Positions 51,545 to 60,176 of a stretch of DNA of 64,000 bases are shown piece after piece. Below the pieces are notes generated by a model. It did not search any database and was not told the origin of the DNA. It was given only the letters and a program-made list of their open reading frames with translations. A program made the position numbers and the translations under genes. The DNA is from CAYZZU01 sp964483105 (lineage in GTDB: Bacteria; CG2-30-53-67): positions 38,120 through 102,119 of the forward strand of contig CAYZZU010000006.1 in the NCBI GenBank assembly GCA_964483105.1. The letters are read 5' to 3'. Position 1 is the stretch's first letter; every line of letters begins with the position of its first letter.

Positions 51545-52521
51545 TCAGAAGCCGGATGATTGCTACCGGCAGTTACCTGCCCTCGAAGATTCTCACCAAT
51601 CTGGATCTCGAAAAAATGGTCGACACCACCGATGAATGGATCCGGACCCGGACCGGGATTCGCGAACGCCGAATTGCATCCGATCTGGAGACGACCTCGG
51701 ACATGGCCGCCCGGGCCGCGAAACGATGCGTGGAGAATGCGGGAATCGGCGCGGAGGAGATCGATCTGATCGTTCTGGCGACGGCCACACCCGACATGCC
51801 TTTCCCTTCTTCAGCCTGTATCGTCCAGCATCGGCTCGGGATCGCGGGGATTCCCGCATTCGACATCTCCGCGGCCTGTTCCGGATTTCTTTATGCCCTG
51901 GGGGTGGCCGATCAGTTTATCCGAACCGGGGCGGTGAAGACCGCGCTGGTGATCGGCGCCGAGAAGTTATCAAAACTTCTCGACTGGAAGGACCGGACGA
52001 CCTGCGTCCTATTCGGGGACGGAGCCGGGGCCGTTCTGCTCCGGGGAGAGGAAGGAGACTCCGGAATCCTCTCGACCCACCTGCATGCGGACGGCGCCTA
52101 TTGCGACATGTTGATGGTCGCCCGCAACGGTTCGAAAAACCCCATCACCCAGGAATTGATGCAAAACGAATCGGACTATCTGATCATGCGGGGGAGTGAA
52201 CTGTTCAAGGTGGCGGTTCGGACCCTGGAGGAGGCGGTGCTGGAGGCCGTGGAGGCCAATCACCTTGCCTTCGAGGATGTGGCTCTCCTCATACCGCATC
52301 AGGCCAATATCCGGATTATCACCGCTACGGCCAGGAGGCTTAATCTTTCGATGGACCGGGTGATGGTGAACCTGGACCGGTACGGCAATACCTCGGCGGC
52401 CTCCATTCCCATCGCCCTGGACGAGGCTGTCCGGGAGCGGCGGATTCACCCGGGGGATTATGTCCTGTTCGAGGCCTTTGGAGGCGGGCTGACCTGGGCT
52501 TCCGCCATGGTGCGGTGGTAG
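51541..52521 (+). CDS. fabH: Beta-ketoacyl-ACP synthase III (FabH)
   Basis: Condenses acetyl-CoA (or branched starters) with malonyl-ACP to start fatty-acid synthesis. The catalytic triad is in DISAACSGFLYALG (Cys), LIPHQANIRIITA (His) and DRYGNTSAASIPIAL (Asn). TGIRERRIASDLETTSDMA and LFGDGAGAVLL are typical. 326 residues. Translationally coupled to plsX. Confidence 0.97.
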   Translation: MIRSRMIATGSYLPSKILTNLDLEKMVDTTDEWIRTRTGIRERRIASDLETTSDMAARAAKRCVENAGIGAEEIDLIVLATATPDMPFPSSACIVQHRLGIAGIPAFDISAACSGFLYALGVADQFIRTGAVKTALVIGAEKLSKLLDWKDRTTCVLFGDGAGAVLLRGEEGDSGILSTHLHADGAYCDMLMVARNGSKNPITQELMQNESDYLIMRGSELFKVAVRTLEEAVLEAVEANHLAFEDVALLIPHQANIRIITATARRLNLSMDRVMVNLDRYGNTSAASIPIALDEAVRERRIHPGDYVLFEAFGGGLTWASAMVRW

Positions 52522-52595
52522 TGTTGCGGCCCCTGCGGTTTTGACGGAACCGGGCGGCGATCCACATCCACTGGACCGGGAAATCCCAAAAGGAT

Positions 52596-52624
52596 TTGAC
52601 TGTATTTGAAAAATATGTTAGTAA
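52596..52624 (+). promoter_or_regulatory. Weak candidate promoter before the acyl-CoA dehydrogenase gene
   Basis: TTGACT (52596-52601), a 17-bp spacer and TAGTAA (52619-52624). It is the best match in the 290-bp interval 52522-52811, which otherwise holds nothing I can name. If real, it starts a second transcript that includes the fab genes. Confidence 0.35.
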
Positions 52625-52811
52625 CACCCACTCAGTGTACAATTCTGAACTCTGCCTTCCGCTTTCCGGCGTGGTATGATCCGAGGATTCAGGGCGATGG
52701 GGAAGCGGAGGCCATGACAGCCGGGCCCTTGTGGGAATGGAAGACCGGAGAGGGAATCCATGCTGAATCCGGAGAGTAGACTGGAACGCGAAGGATCACA
52801 GGGAGAGAACC

Positions 52812-53987
52812 ATGGACTATTTTCTGACTGAGGAACAGTTGATGATCAGGGACCTTGCGGCGCAGATCGCCAGGGAGAAGATCCTTCCGGTACGCGCCGA
52901 GCTGGATGAGAAAGAAGAGTTCCCCTGGGAGATCATGCGTGTTCTTGCCGATTCCGACATGTTCGGTCTTTATATTCCGGAAGAGTACGGCGGGATGGGG
53001 GGTGGAGTCCTGGACAACTGTATTGCGATTGAACAGCTCTCCCGTGCCTGTATCGGTGTTTCCGTGACTTTTGCCGCCAGTGGACTCGGGGCCTATCCGA
53101 TTCTTCTGTACGGGAATGAGGAACAGAAGCAGAGAACCCTTCCCCGGGTTGCGAGCGGTGAGTGTCTCGCCGCCTTCGGGCTGACCGAACCGAATGCCGG
53201 TTCCGATGCCGGCGGAATCCAGACCTCGGCTGTGAAAGACGGTGATTCCTATATTCTGAACGGGACCAAACAGTGGATCACCAATGGTGGAGAAGCGGAG
53301 ATCTACACCATTATCGCCATGACGGACAAGTCCCGTGGCGCCCGTGGCGCTTCGGCCTTCATCGTGGAGAAGGGGACGCCGGGTTTCAGCTTCGGGAAGA
53401 AGGAAAAGAAGATGGGAATCCGGGCGTCGGCCACAAGGGAACTGATCTTTGAGGATTGCCGGGTTCCGGCGGAGAATCTGCTTGCCCGGGAAGGAATGGG
53501 TTTTATCATTACCATGAAGACATTGGACAAATCCCGCCCGGGAATCGCGGCCCAGGGTGTGGGACTCGCCCAGGGGGCGATCGACGAAGCGGCCGTCTAT
53601 GCCAAATCCAGGGTGCAGTTCGGCAAACCGGTCACCTCTCAACAGGCGATTCAGCACATGCTGGCGGACATGACGACCCAAACCGAAGCGGCCAGGGCCC
53701 TCCTTTACAGCACATGCAAGTATATCGACAGCAATCCGAAGGCGTTCTCCAAGGAAGCGGCCATGGCCAAACTCTTCGCCACGGACACGGCCATGCGCGT
53801 GACCACTGACGCCGTTCAGATCATGGGAGGATACGGGTATATGCGGGACTATCCCCTGGAAAAGATGATGAGGGACGCCAAGATTCTCCAGATCTATGAA
53901 GGGACGAACCAGATTCAGCGGAACGTGATCGGTCTGGAATTGGTCAAGGAGTACACCGGGAAGAGGGAACCGATTGCCGTCGGGTAA
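52812..53987 (+). CDS. Acyl-CoA dehydrogenase (short-chain/butyryl-CoA type)
   Basis: 391 residues, FAD enzyme that forms trans-2-enoyl-CoA (or reduces it with a bifurcating ETF). The N-terminal helical domain is followed by FGLTEPNAGSDAGGIQT (FAD contact), NGTKQWITNGGEAEIY, SRVQFGKPVTSQQAIQHMLADM, QIMGGYGYMRDYPLEKMMRD and the catalytic Glu in LQIYEGTNQIQRNVIG. The Glu position is that of short-chain and butyryl-CoA enzymes. GGGAGAGAACC precedes the ATG. etfB and etfA follow. Confidence 0.93.
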   Translation: MDYFLTEEQLMIRDLAAQIAREKILPVRAELDEKEEFPWEIMRVLADSDMFGLYIPEEYGGMGGGVLDNCIAIEQLSRACIGVSVTFAASGLGAYPILLYGNEEQKQRTLPRVASGECLAAFGLTEPNAGSDAGGIQTSAVKDGDSYILNGTKQWITNGGEAEIYTIIAMTDKSRGARGASAFIVEKGTPGFSFGKKEKKMGIRASATRELIFEDCRVPAENLLAREGMGFIITMKTLDKSRPGIAAQGVGLAQGAIDEAAVYAKSRVQFGKPVTSQQAIQHMLADMTTQTEAARALLYSTCKYIDSNPKAFSKEAAMAKLFATDTAMRVTTDAVQIMGGYGYMRDYPLEKMMRDAKILQIYEGTNQIQRNVIGLELVKEYTGKREPIAVG

Positions 53988-54044
53988 GAGGAGAGCGGGA
54001 TCGAAGGCCGGGCGGAAGAGGACGAGTAAGAGTAAGCATTGAAG

Positions 54045-54830
54045 ATGAAGATTGTTGTTTGCATTAAACAGGTGCCGGATGTTTCCGAGGTTCGAATCGA
54101 TCCGGAGACCCACACCCTGATCCGGGAAGGGGTTCCGAGTATCATCAACCCCTTCGATATGTACGCCATTGAAGAGGGGCTTCGTCTCCGTGAACGTTTC
54201 GGTGGAGAGGTGATCCTGCTGAGCATGGGGCCTCCCCAGGCGGTGTCCGCACTGCGTGAGGGAGTGTCGATGGGTGCGGATCGTGCCATCCTGGTTTCCG
54301 ACCGGGCCTTCGCGGGTTCCGACACCCTGGCGACCGCTTACACTCTGGCCCTGGCCCTCCGGAAGATCGAAGGCGTGGACCTGGTTTTCTGCGGCAAACA
54401 GGCCATGGACGGGGATACCGCCCAGGTCGGGCCCGGTATTGCGGAGAATCTGGGGTGCGGGTTCGCGGCCTACGTCCGGAACATCGAAGAGGTCGCGGAG
54501 GGGACGATTCGTCTGGAGCGATTGATGGATGACGGTTACGACGTCCTGAAGGTCAAACTCCCTGCGGTGGTGACTGTGGTCAAGGAAATCAACGAGCCGA
54601 GGCTGCCGTCACTCAAGGGGAAAATGAAGGCCAGGAAGATGGAAATCCCCATCTGGACGGCGGACGAAATCGGAGCGGACCCGGAACGACTCGGGCTTTC
54701 GGGATCTCCGACCCAGGTTTCCAGGATCTTTACGCCGGAGTTTCGCCGGGAAGGGGAGATCCTTGAGGGAGAGTACGAAGAACAGGTGGAACGGCTGGTC
54801 ACGGAGATCCGCCGTCTGAATATTGTGTGA
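54045..54830 (+). CDS. etfB: Electron transfer flavoprotein beta subunit
   Basis: About 261 residues. IVVCIKQVPDVSEVRID, INPFDMYAIEEGLRLRERFGG, LSMGPPQAVSALREGVSMG, CGKQAMDGDTAQVGPGIAENLG and LPAVVTVVKEINEPRLPSLKG are typical. The last blocks are close to the group that includes bifurcating ETFs, which carry a second FAD in this subunit. ATG 54045 matches homologues; TTG 54039 would add two residues. It lies 6 bp before etfA. Confidence 0.94.
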   Translation: MKIVVCIKQVPDVSEVRIDPETHTLIREGVPSIINPFDMYAIEEGLRLRERFGGEVILLSMGPPQAVSALREGVSMGADRAILVSDRAFAGSDTLATAYTLALALRKIEGVDLVFCGKQAMDGDTAQVGPGIAENLGCGFAAYVRNIEEVAEGTIRLERLMDDGYDVLKVKLPAVVTVVKEINEPRLPSLKGKMKARKMEIPIWTADEIGADPERLGLSGSPTQVSRIFTPEFRREGEILEGEYEEQVERLVTEIRRLNIV

Positions 54831-54836
54831 AGAAAC

Positions 54837-56039
54837 ATGGCGATCCTGGTTTGCAAGGAAAAATGTACCGGCTGTGGAGTGTGTGCCGAGACCTGTCCCT
54901 TTGATGCGATCGAGATCATCGACGGTGTCGCCGTGATCCATGACAATTGCACTCTCTGCGGCGCCTGCGTCGAGGCCTGCGAATTCGAGGCCCTGGAGCG
55001 TGAAGAAGATGCCTCCGGGGAGGCGGAGGACCTTTCGGCCTACCGTGGGGTTTGGGTCTTCGCGGAACAGCGGCGGGGCAGGATTTCTTCGGTTGTGCCG
55101 GAACTGCTCAATCAGGGGAGGGTCCTCGCGGACCGACTGGATACCCATCTGTCCGCCGTTCTGTTGGGACACGGTATCGATTCGCAGGCGTCCTGGCTGA
55201 TCGAGCATGGGGCGGACCGCGTTTATCTCGCGGATGATCCGATCTTCGCGGATTTCAACGGCGATGCCTATACCTCCATTCTCTCCGAACTGATCGATCG
55301 GGAAAAACCGGAGATTGTTCTGACCGGGGCGACGGCGATCGGGCGCTCCTTCATTCCCAGAGTCGCGGTCCGGCTCCGTACCGGATTGACCGCCGACTGC
55401 ACCGGGCTGGACGTGGATCCCGCCACGCGGGAATTGCTCCAGACGCGCCCGGCCTTTGGCGGGAACATATTGGCCACCATCCTTTGTCCCAGGCGCAGGC
55501 CGCAGATGGCCACGGTGCGTCACAAGGTTTTCAAAAAGGCTCCCGAGGATCGGGGACGCCGGGGAGAGGTCATTGAGGTGCCGGTGGAGCCAGCCGGGAT
55601 TCAGATCAAGTCCGAGGTGATCCGGACGGTGGAAGAGATCGAGAATACAGTGAACATCACCGAGGCTGATATCATCGTGAGTGGTGGAAGAGGCGTCGGG
55701 GGGAAGGAAAACTTCGCCGTTCTGGAGGAACTGGCGCGGACCCTGGGCGGGGCGCTCGGCGCCTCCCGCGCGGCGGTGGACGCGGAATGGATTTCCTATT
55801 CGCACCAGGTGGGGCAGACCGGTAAGACCGTGTGTCCGAAGCTCTATATCGCCTGCGGTATCTCCGGGGCCGTTCAACATCTGGCCGGTATGCAGTCGTC
55901 GGACGTGATTGTGGCAATCAACAAGGACCCCGATGCCCCGATCTTCCGTGCCGCGACCTATGGAATTGTCGGAGATCTCTTTGAGATTGTCCCGCTTCTG
56001 ACGAAAAAGTTTCAGGCCATCCTGGGAGAATCCAAATGA
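54837..56039 (+). CDS. etfA: Electron transfer flavoprotein alpha subunit fused to a 2[4Fe-4S] ferredoxin
   Basis: 400 residues. A two-cluster ferredoxin domain (1-60; CTGCGVCAETCPFDAIE and CTLCGACVEACEFEALE) precedes the EtfA N-domain (about 68-260) and FAD domain (about 270-400; VSGGRGVGGKENFAVLEELA, GASRAAVDAEW, SHQVGQTGKTVCPKLYIACGISGAVQHLAGM, AINKDPDAPIF). Ferredoxin-fused EtfA occurs in anaerobes (for example CarE of Acetobacterium), where ETF bifurcates electrons between ferredoxin and enoyl-CoA. The stop overlaps fabD by 4 bp. Confidence 0.95.
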   Translation: MAILVCKEKCTGCGVCAETCPFDAIEIIDGVAVIHDNCTLCGACVEACEFEALEREEDASGEAEDLSAYRGVWVFAEQRRGRISSVVPELLNQGRVLADRLDTHLSAVLLGHGIDSQASWLIEHGADRVYLADDPIFADFNGDAYTSILSELIDREKPEIVLTGATAIGRSFIPRVAVRLRTGLTADCTGLDVDPATRELLQTRPAFGGNILATILCPRRRPQMATVRHKVFKKAPEDRGRRGEVIEVPVEPAGIQIKSEVIRTVEEIENTVNITEADIIVSGGRGVGGKENFAVLEELARTLGGALGASRAAVDAEWISYSHQVGQTGKTVCPKLYIACGISGAVQHLAGMQSSDVIVAINKDPDAPIFRAATYGIVGDLFEIVPLLTKKFQAILGESK

Positions 56040-56986
56040 ACCGGGTTGTCTTTGTTTTTCCGGGACAGGGTTCCCAGTATGTGGGAATGGGAAGGGATCT
56101 GGCGCAGAATTTCAGGGAGGCCCGAATGGTCTTTGAAGAGGCCTCCGATTCAGCCCATCTGGATCTGCTGCGTCTCTGCGCGGAAGGGCCGGAGGAGGAA
56201 CTGAACCGGACCGAGATGACACAACCTGCGCTTCTTACGGTCAGCATGGCCGCGTTGCGTGTATTGATCTCGGAAACCGGGATTCGGCCTCAATGGGTCG
56301 CGGGACATAGTCTGGGGGAATACAGCGCGGTGACCGCCGGGGAAGGGATGTGTCTTTCGGATGCGGCCGGGTTGGTTCGGCAAAGGGGCCGGTTCATGCA
56401 GGAGGCGGTTCCTGAAGGGGAAGGAGGGATGGCGGCCATTCTGGGCCTTGATGCGGATCGTGTGCGCGAGCTGTGCGATACGGTGGAAGGGCAGGTGGTG
56501 CCGGCCAATCTCAATTGCCCCGGTCAGGTCGTGATTTCCGGAGAAAAGTGTGCGGTAGAGGAGGCCATGGAGCGCGCCCGGGAGGCCGGAGCGAAACGGA
56601 CCGTGCTACTGCCGGTCAGTGTTCCCTCACACTCTCCCTTGATGGAGTCCGCGGCCCGACGCCTGCGGGAGGTGCTGGAGAAGACACCGATCCGGGATCT
56701 TGCCGTTCCCCTCGTGAACAACGTGGATGCCCGCCCGGTGCGGTCATCGGAGGAGGTCCTGGACGGTCTGGTTCGGCAGCTTACCGCTCCTCTCCGGTGG
56801 GAAGAGGGAATCCGGGCCATGCTTGAGGATGGGATGGACACAGTGATCGAAATCGGTCCGGGCCGCGTACTTTCGGGGTTGATCCGGAGGATCGACCGGA
56901 AAATGACGCTCCTGAATATTGAGAATACGGATTCTTTCAAAAAACTCCTCAAGACCCCGATCTGCAGGGAGGTGGAATCATGCTGA
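56036..56986 (+). CDS. fabD: Malonyl-CoA-ACP transacylase FabD
   Basis: Loads malonyl groups onto ACP. It shows VFVFPGQGSQYVGMGRDL, TQPALLTVSMAAL, the nucleophile in VAGHSLGEYSAVTAGEG, RQRGRFMQEAVPEG, the catalytic His in VSVPSHSPLMESAA, and VIEIGPGRVLSGLIRRI. 316 residues. Translationally coupled to etfA upstream (ATGA) and overlapping fabG by 7 bp. Confidence 0.96.
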   Translation: MNRVVFVFPGQGSQYVGMGRDLAQNFREARMVFEEASDSAHLDLLRLCAEGPEEELNRTEMTQPALLTVSMAALRVLISETGIRPQWVAGHSLGEYSAVTAGEGMCLSDAAGLVRQRGRFMQEAVPEGEGGMAAILGLDADRVRELCDTVEGQVVPANLNCPGQVVISGEKCAVEEAMERAREAGAKRTVLLPVSVPSHSPLMESAARRLREVLEKTPIRDLAVPLVNNVDARPVRSSEEVLDGLVRQLTAPLRWEEGIRAMLEDGMDTVIEIGPGRVLSGLIRRIDRKMTLLNIENTDSFKKLLKTPICREVESC

Positions 56987-57717
56987 AAGACAAAGTGGCA
57001 CTGATCACCGGTTCGGCCCGGGGAATCGGCAAGGCAATCGCATGGGCACTGGCCGAGGGAGGGGCGCAATGCGTCATCTCCGATGTGAACCTGGAACTGG
57101 CCGGGAAAACGGCGGAGGAAATCGCCGCTCTCGGGGTGAGAACGCATGCCCTTCAGGCCGATGTGTCAAACTCCGGAGAGGTCGACGGCATGATTCGCCA
57201 GGTCCTCGATTCCTTCGGGAAGATTGATGTGCTGGTGAACAACGCGGGGATTACACGGGATGGACTGATCCTCCGGATGAAGGATGAGGACTGGGAGCAG
57301 GTATTGAATATCAATCTCAAGGGCGCCTTTCTCTGTACGCGCGCAGTGGCCCGCCCCATGATGAAGCAACGATCCGGGCGGATCATCAATATCGCCTCGA
57401 TCGTCGGGGCCATGGGAAACGCGGGGCAGGCCAATTACGTCGCTTCCAAGGCCGGTCTGATCGGATTGACCAAGACGGTCGCCCGGGAGCTGGCCTCGAG
57501 AGGGGTGACCTGTAACGCAGTGGCCCCGGGCTTTATCGACACGGCCATGACCCAATCCCTTCCGGATGATGTCAAGGAACAACTCTACGCTCAGATCCCC
57601 ATGGGGCGGCTCGGATCGAGCGAGGATGTAGCCCACGCCGTCCGGTTCCTTGCCTCCGAAGATGCGGCGTATATCACGGGACAGGTGATTCACGTAAACG
57701 GCGGAATGTATATGTAA
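56980..57717 (+). CDS. fabG: 3-oxoacyl-ACP reductase FabG
   Basis: SDR enzyme using NADPH to reduce 3-oxoacyl-ACP. It shows VALITGSARGIGKAIA (cofactor loop), LVNNAGITRDGLILRMKDEDW, the catalytic Ser in IINIASIVGAMGNAGQ, YVASK (Tyr, Lys), VAPGFIDTAMTQSL and ITGQVIHVNGGMYM. 245 residues. AGGGAGGTGG precedes the ATG within the end of fabD. Confidence 0.97.
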   Translation: MLKDKVALITGSARGIGKAIAWALAEGGAQCVISDVNLELAGKTAEEIAALGVRTHALQADVSNSGEVDGMIRQVLDSFGKIDVLVNNAGITRDGLILRMKDEDWEQVLNINLKGAFLCTRAVARPMMKQRSGRIINIASIVGAMGNAGQANYVASKAGLIGLTKTVARELASRGVTCNAVAPGFIDTAMTQSLPDDVKEQLYAQIPMGRLGSSEDVAHAVRFLASEDAAYITGQVIHVNGGMYM

Positions 57718-57767
57718 CGGAAAACAGGAAATTCAGAAGAGTGACACTTTTTGCAGGAGGAGATGGA

Positions 57768-57992
57768 ATGGAAGAGAAGGTGAAAAAGATTATTTCGGAA
57801 CAGTTGGACGTGGACATTGCTTCCGTCAAACCGGAGGCCTCGTTTGTGGAAGATCTGGGGGCCGATTCGCTGGATACCGTCGAACTGGTCATGGCCCTGG
57901 AGGAGGAGTTCGGGATCGAGATCCCGGACGAGGAGGCCGAAAAAATCACCACGGTTCAGCATGCCATTGATTATATCCAATCCCATCAATAA
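57768..57992 (+). CDS. acpP: Acyl carrier protein
   Basis: 74 residues, acidic. The phosphopantetheine Ser is in EDLGADSLDTVELVMALEEE. ATG 57768 has AGGAGG 7 nt upstream; an in-frame GTG at 57741 would add nine residues that ACPs lack. It lies between fabG and fabF in the usual order. Confidence 0.97.
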   Translation: MEEKVKKIISEQLDVDIASVKPEASFVEDLGADSLDTVELVMALEEEFGIEIPDEEAEKITTVQHAIDYIQSHQ

Positions 57993-58137
57993 GAAGGCTC
58001 AGGGGACCTTCAATCCTCGGTTTGCGTATTCTGTTCCGTGACTTTGTCCCCGAGGCTTCGCGTGTTCCGTGTCCGGGATTTTGACTGAGAGGGGTTGTTT
58101 CGCCCCGGGTGTCCGGCAGTTGAATGGGGAAAAAAGG

Positions 58138-59376
58138 ATGAGACGGGTTGTTATTACAGGAATGGGAGCGGTCACTCCGCTCGGCAATGATTTGCGCTCC
58201 ACCTGGGAGGCCTTGATCCAGGGGCGGTCCGGGATCGGCCGGATCACCCGGTTCGATGCCTCCGGGTATCCTTCTCAGATCGCCGGAGAAGTCAGGGGGT
58301 TTGATGCCGACCGGTATGTGGGGAAAAAAGAGCAGAAAAAGATGGACACCTTCATCCTCTACGCTCTGGCGGCCAGCCAGATGTCGGTCGAGGATGCCGG
58401 GCTCGAGATTCATGAAGAAAACGCGGAGCGGGTGGGGGTCATTGTCAGCGCGGGCATCGGGGGACTTCCCGCCATTGAGAAGTATCACAAGGTCCTTCTG
58501 GAAAAGGGACCCCGGAAAGTGACCCCCTTCTTCATTCCGATGGTCATTATCAACCTGGCTTCGGGACAGGTCGCCATTCGTTTCGGCGCCAAGGGGCCCA
58601 ACTCATCCACGGTTTCCGCCTGTTCCACCGGGACCCATTCCATCGGAGACGCCTTCCGGATCATTCAGCGTGGGGACGCGGATGTCATGATTGCCGGAGG
58701 TACGGAGTCGACCATCTGCCCCCTGGCGCTGGCGGGATTCTCCGCGATGAAGGCCCTGTCCACCCGGAACGGTGATCCGGAGCGGGCCAGTCGGCCCTTC
58801 GACGCGGAACGGGACGGGTTTGTGATCGGTGAGGGCGCGGGGGTCCTGATTCTGGAAGAACTGGAGACGGCCCGGAGACGGGGCGCCCGAATCTACGCGG
58901 AGGTAGCGGGTTATGGGATGAGCGGCGATGCCTACCATATTACCACTCCGGCTCCGGAAGGGGAAGGGGCCGTCCGGTGCATGAGGGAAGCGCTGAAGGA
59001 CGCCCGGATGAACCCGGATGAGGTAGATTACATCAACGCCCATGGAACCTCCACCCGATTCAACGACGAATACGAGACCCTGGGGATCAAGACCGTCTTC
59101 GGCGATCACGCGAGGAAACTGGCCGTGAGCTCCACCAAGTCGATGACCGGTCACCTGTTGGGGGCCGCCGGAGGGATCGAAGCGGTTTTTTCCGCCATGG
59201 CGATCCGGGAAGGGGTGATCCCCCCTACCATCAACTATGAGGTCCCGGATCCGGTGTGCGATCTCGATTACGTCCCAAACGAGGCACGGTCCGCCTATGT
59301 GCGCTCCGTTCTCAGCAATTCCCTGGGGTTCGGCGGGACCAATGCCACCCTGATACTGCGGGAATACTCATCATGA
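58138..59376 (+). CDS. fabF: 3-oxoacyl-ACP synthase II (FabF)
   Basis: Elongating condensing enzyme. The thiolase-fold Cys-His-His triad is in STVSACSTGTHSIGDA, YINAHGTSTRFNDEYE and KSMTGHLLGAAGGIE. RRVVITGMGAVTPLG is the standard start, which fixes ATG 58138 (GGGGAAAAAAGG upstream). 412 residues. The stop overlaps rnc by 4 bp. Confidence 0.97.
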   Translation: MRRVVITGMGAVTPLGNDLRSTWEALIQGRSGIGRITRFDASGYPSQIAGEVRGFDADRYVGKKEQKKMDTFILYALAASQMSVEDAGLEIHEENAERVGVIVSAGIGGLPAIEKYHKVLLEKGPRKVTPFFIPMVIINLASGQVAIRFGAKGPNSSTVSACSTGTHSIGDAFRIIQRGDADVMIAGGTESTICPLALAGFSAMKALSTRNGDPERASRPFDAERDGFVIGEGAGVLILEELETARRRGARIYAEVAGYGMSGDAYHITTPAPEGEGAVRCMREALKDARMNPDEVDYINAHGTSTRFNDEYETLGIKTVFGDHARKLAVSSTKSMTGHLLGAAGGIEAVFSAMAIREGVIPPTINYEVPDPVCDLDYVPNEARSAYVRSVLSNSLGFGGTNATLILREYSS

Positions 59377-60134
59377 ATCCGGATCGGAACGATCTGTCCC
59401 GACTCGAAGAGCGCCTCGGGTGTCTGTTCCAGGATCAGCAGCTTCTTCAGACCGCCCTGACACATAAATCCTTCACCAATGAAAATCCCTGCCCGGGCAG
59501 GGAAAATAACGAACGGCTGGAGTTTCTGGGGGATTCCGTCCTGAGCCTGATCATCAGTCAGTATCTCTACCGGAAGTTTCCGGAATTGACCGAGGGGGAT
59601 CTTTCGAAAATTCGGGCCAACCTCGTGAACGAGAACACCCTCTCCGCCGTCGCGAAAGAGATCGGCCTGGGGGCCTGCCTGTTTCTGGGGAAAGGAGAAG
59701 AGGGAACCGGAGGACGGACGAAGCATTCTCTTCTCTCAGACGCCCTGGAGGCCGTGATCGGTGGGATTTACCTGGATCGAGGGATCCGTGAGGTGACCCG
59801 GGTCGTGGTGACCCACTTCAGGAAAAAGATCCAAAAGGCGGTGGAGCAGAAACAGCCCTTTGATTATAAGACCACCTTTCAGGAAGTCTGTCAGGAGCGG
59901 TTCGGTACCCTTCCCACCTACACGCTGACCCGGACCAGCGGGCCGGATCATAACCGTGTCTTCGTGATGGAACTTTCGGTCAATGGAGAGGCCCTGGGGA
60001 TTGGGAGCGGAAAGAGCAAGAAGGAAGCCCAGCAGCAGGCGGCGTTTTTCGCCCTTGAGAAACTCAGGAAGCAACAACCCGGGGCGAAGCGGAGGCGTAC
60101 GGAGAAACCCGGGGCCATGGGGCATTGTAAGTAA
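59373..60134 (+). CDS. rnc: Ribonuclease III
   Basis: Cuts double-stranded RNA in rRNA processing and mRNA turnover. The nuclease domain has LTHKSFTNENP, the signature NNERLEFLGDSVLSLIISQYLY and SDALEAVIGGIYLDRG. The dsRNA-binding domain (about 160-230) has DYKTTFQEVCQERFGTLPTYTL and GSGKSKKEAQQQAAFFALEKL. 253 residues with a basic tail. The start overlaps the fabF stop. Confidence 0.96.
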   Translation: MNPDRNDLSRLEERLGCLFQDQQLLQTALTHKSFTNENPCPGRENNERLEFLGDSVLSLIISQYLYRKFPELTEGDLSKIRANLVNENTLSAVAKEIGLGACLFLGKGEEGTGGRTKHSLLSDALEAVIGGIYLDRGIREVTRVVVTHFRKKIQKAVEQKQPFDYKTTFQEVCQERFGTLPTYTLTRTSGPDHNRVFVMELSVNGEALGIGSGKSKKEAQQQAAFFALEKLRKQQPGAKRRRTEKPGAMGHCK

Positions 60135-60176
60135 ACGGCCGTTCACGGGTCGGTATTGATTTCGTCGGGGGATCTC

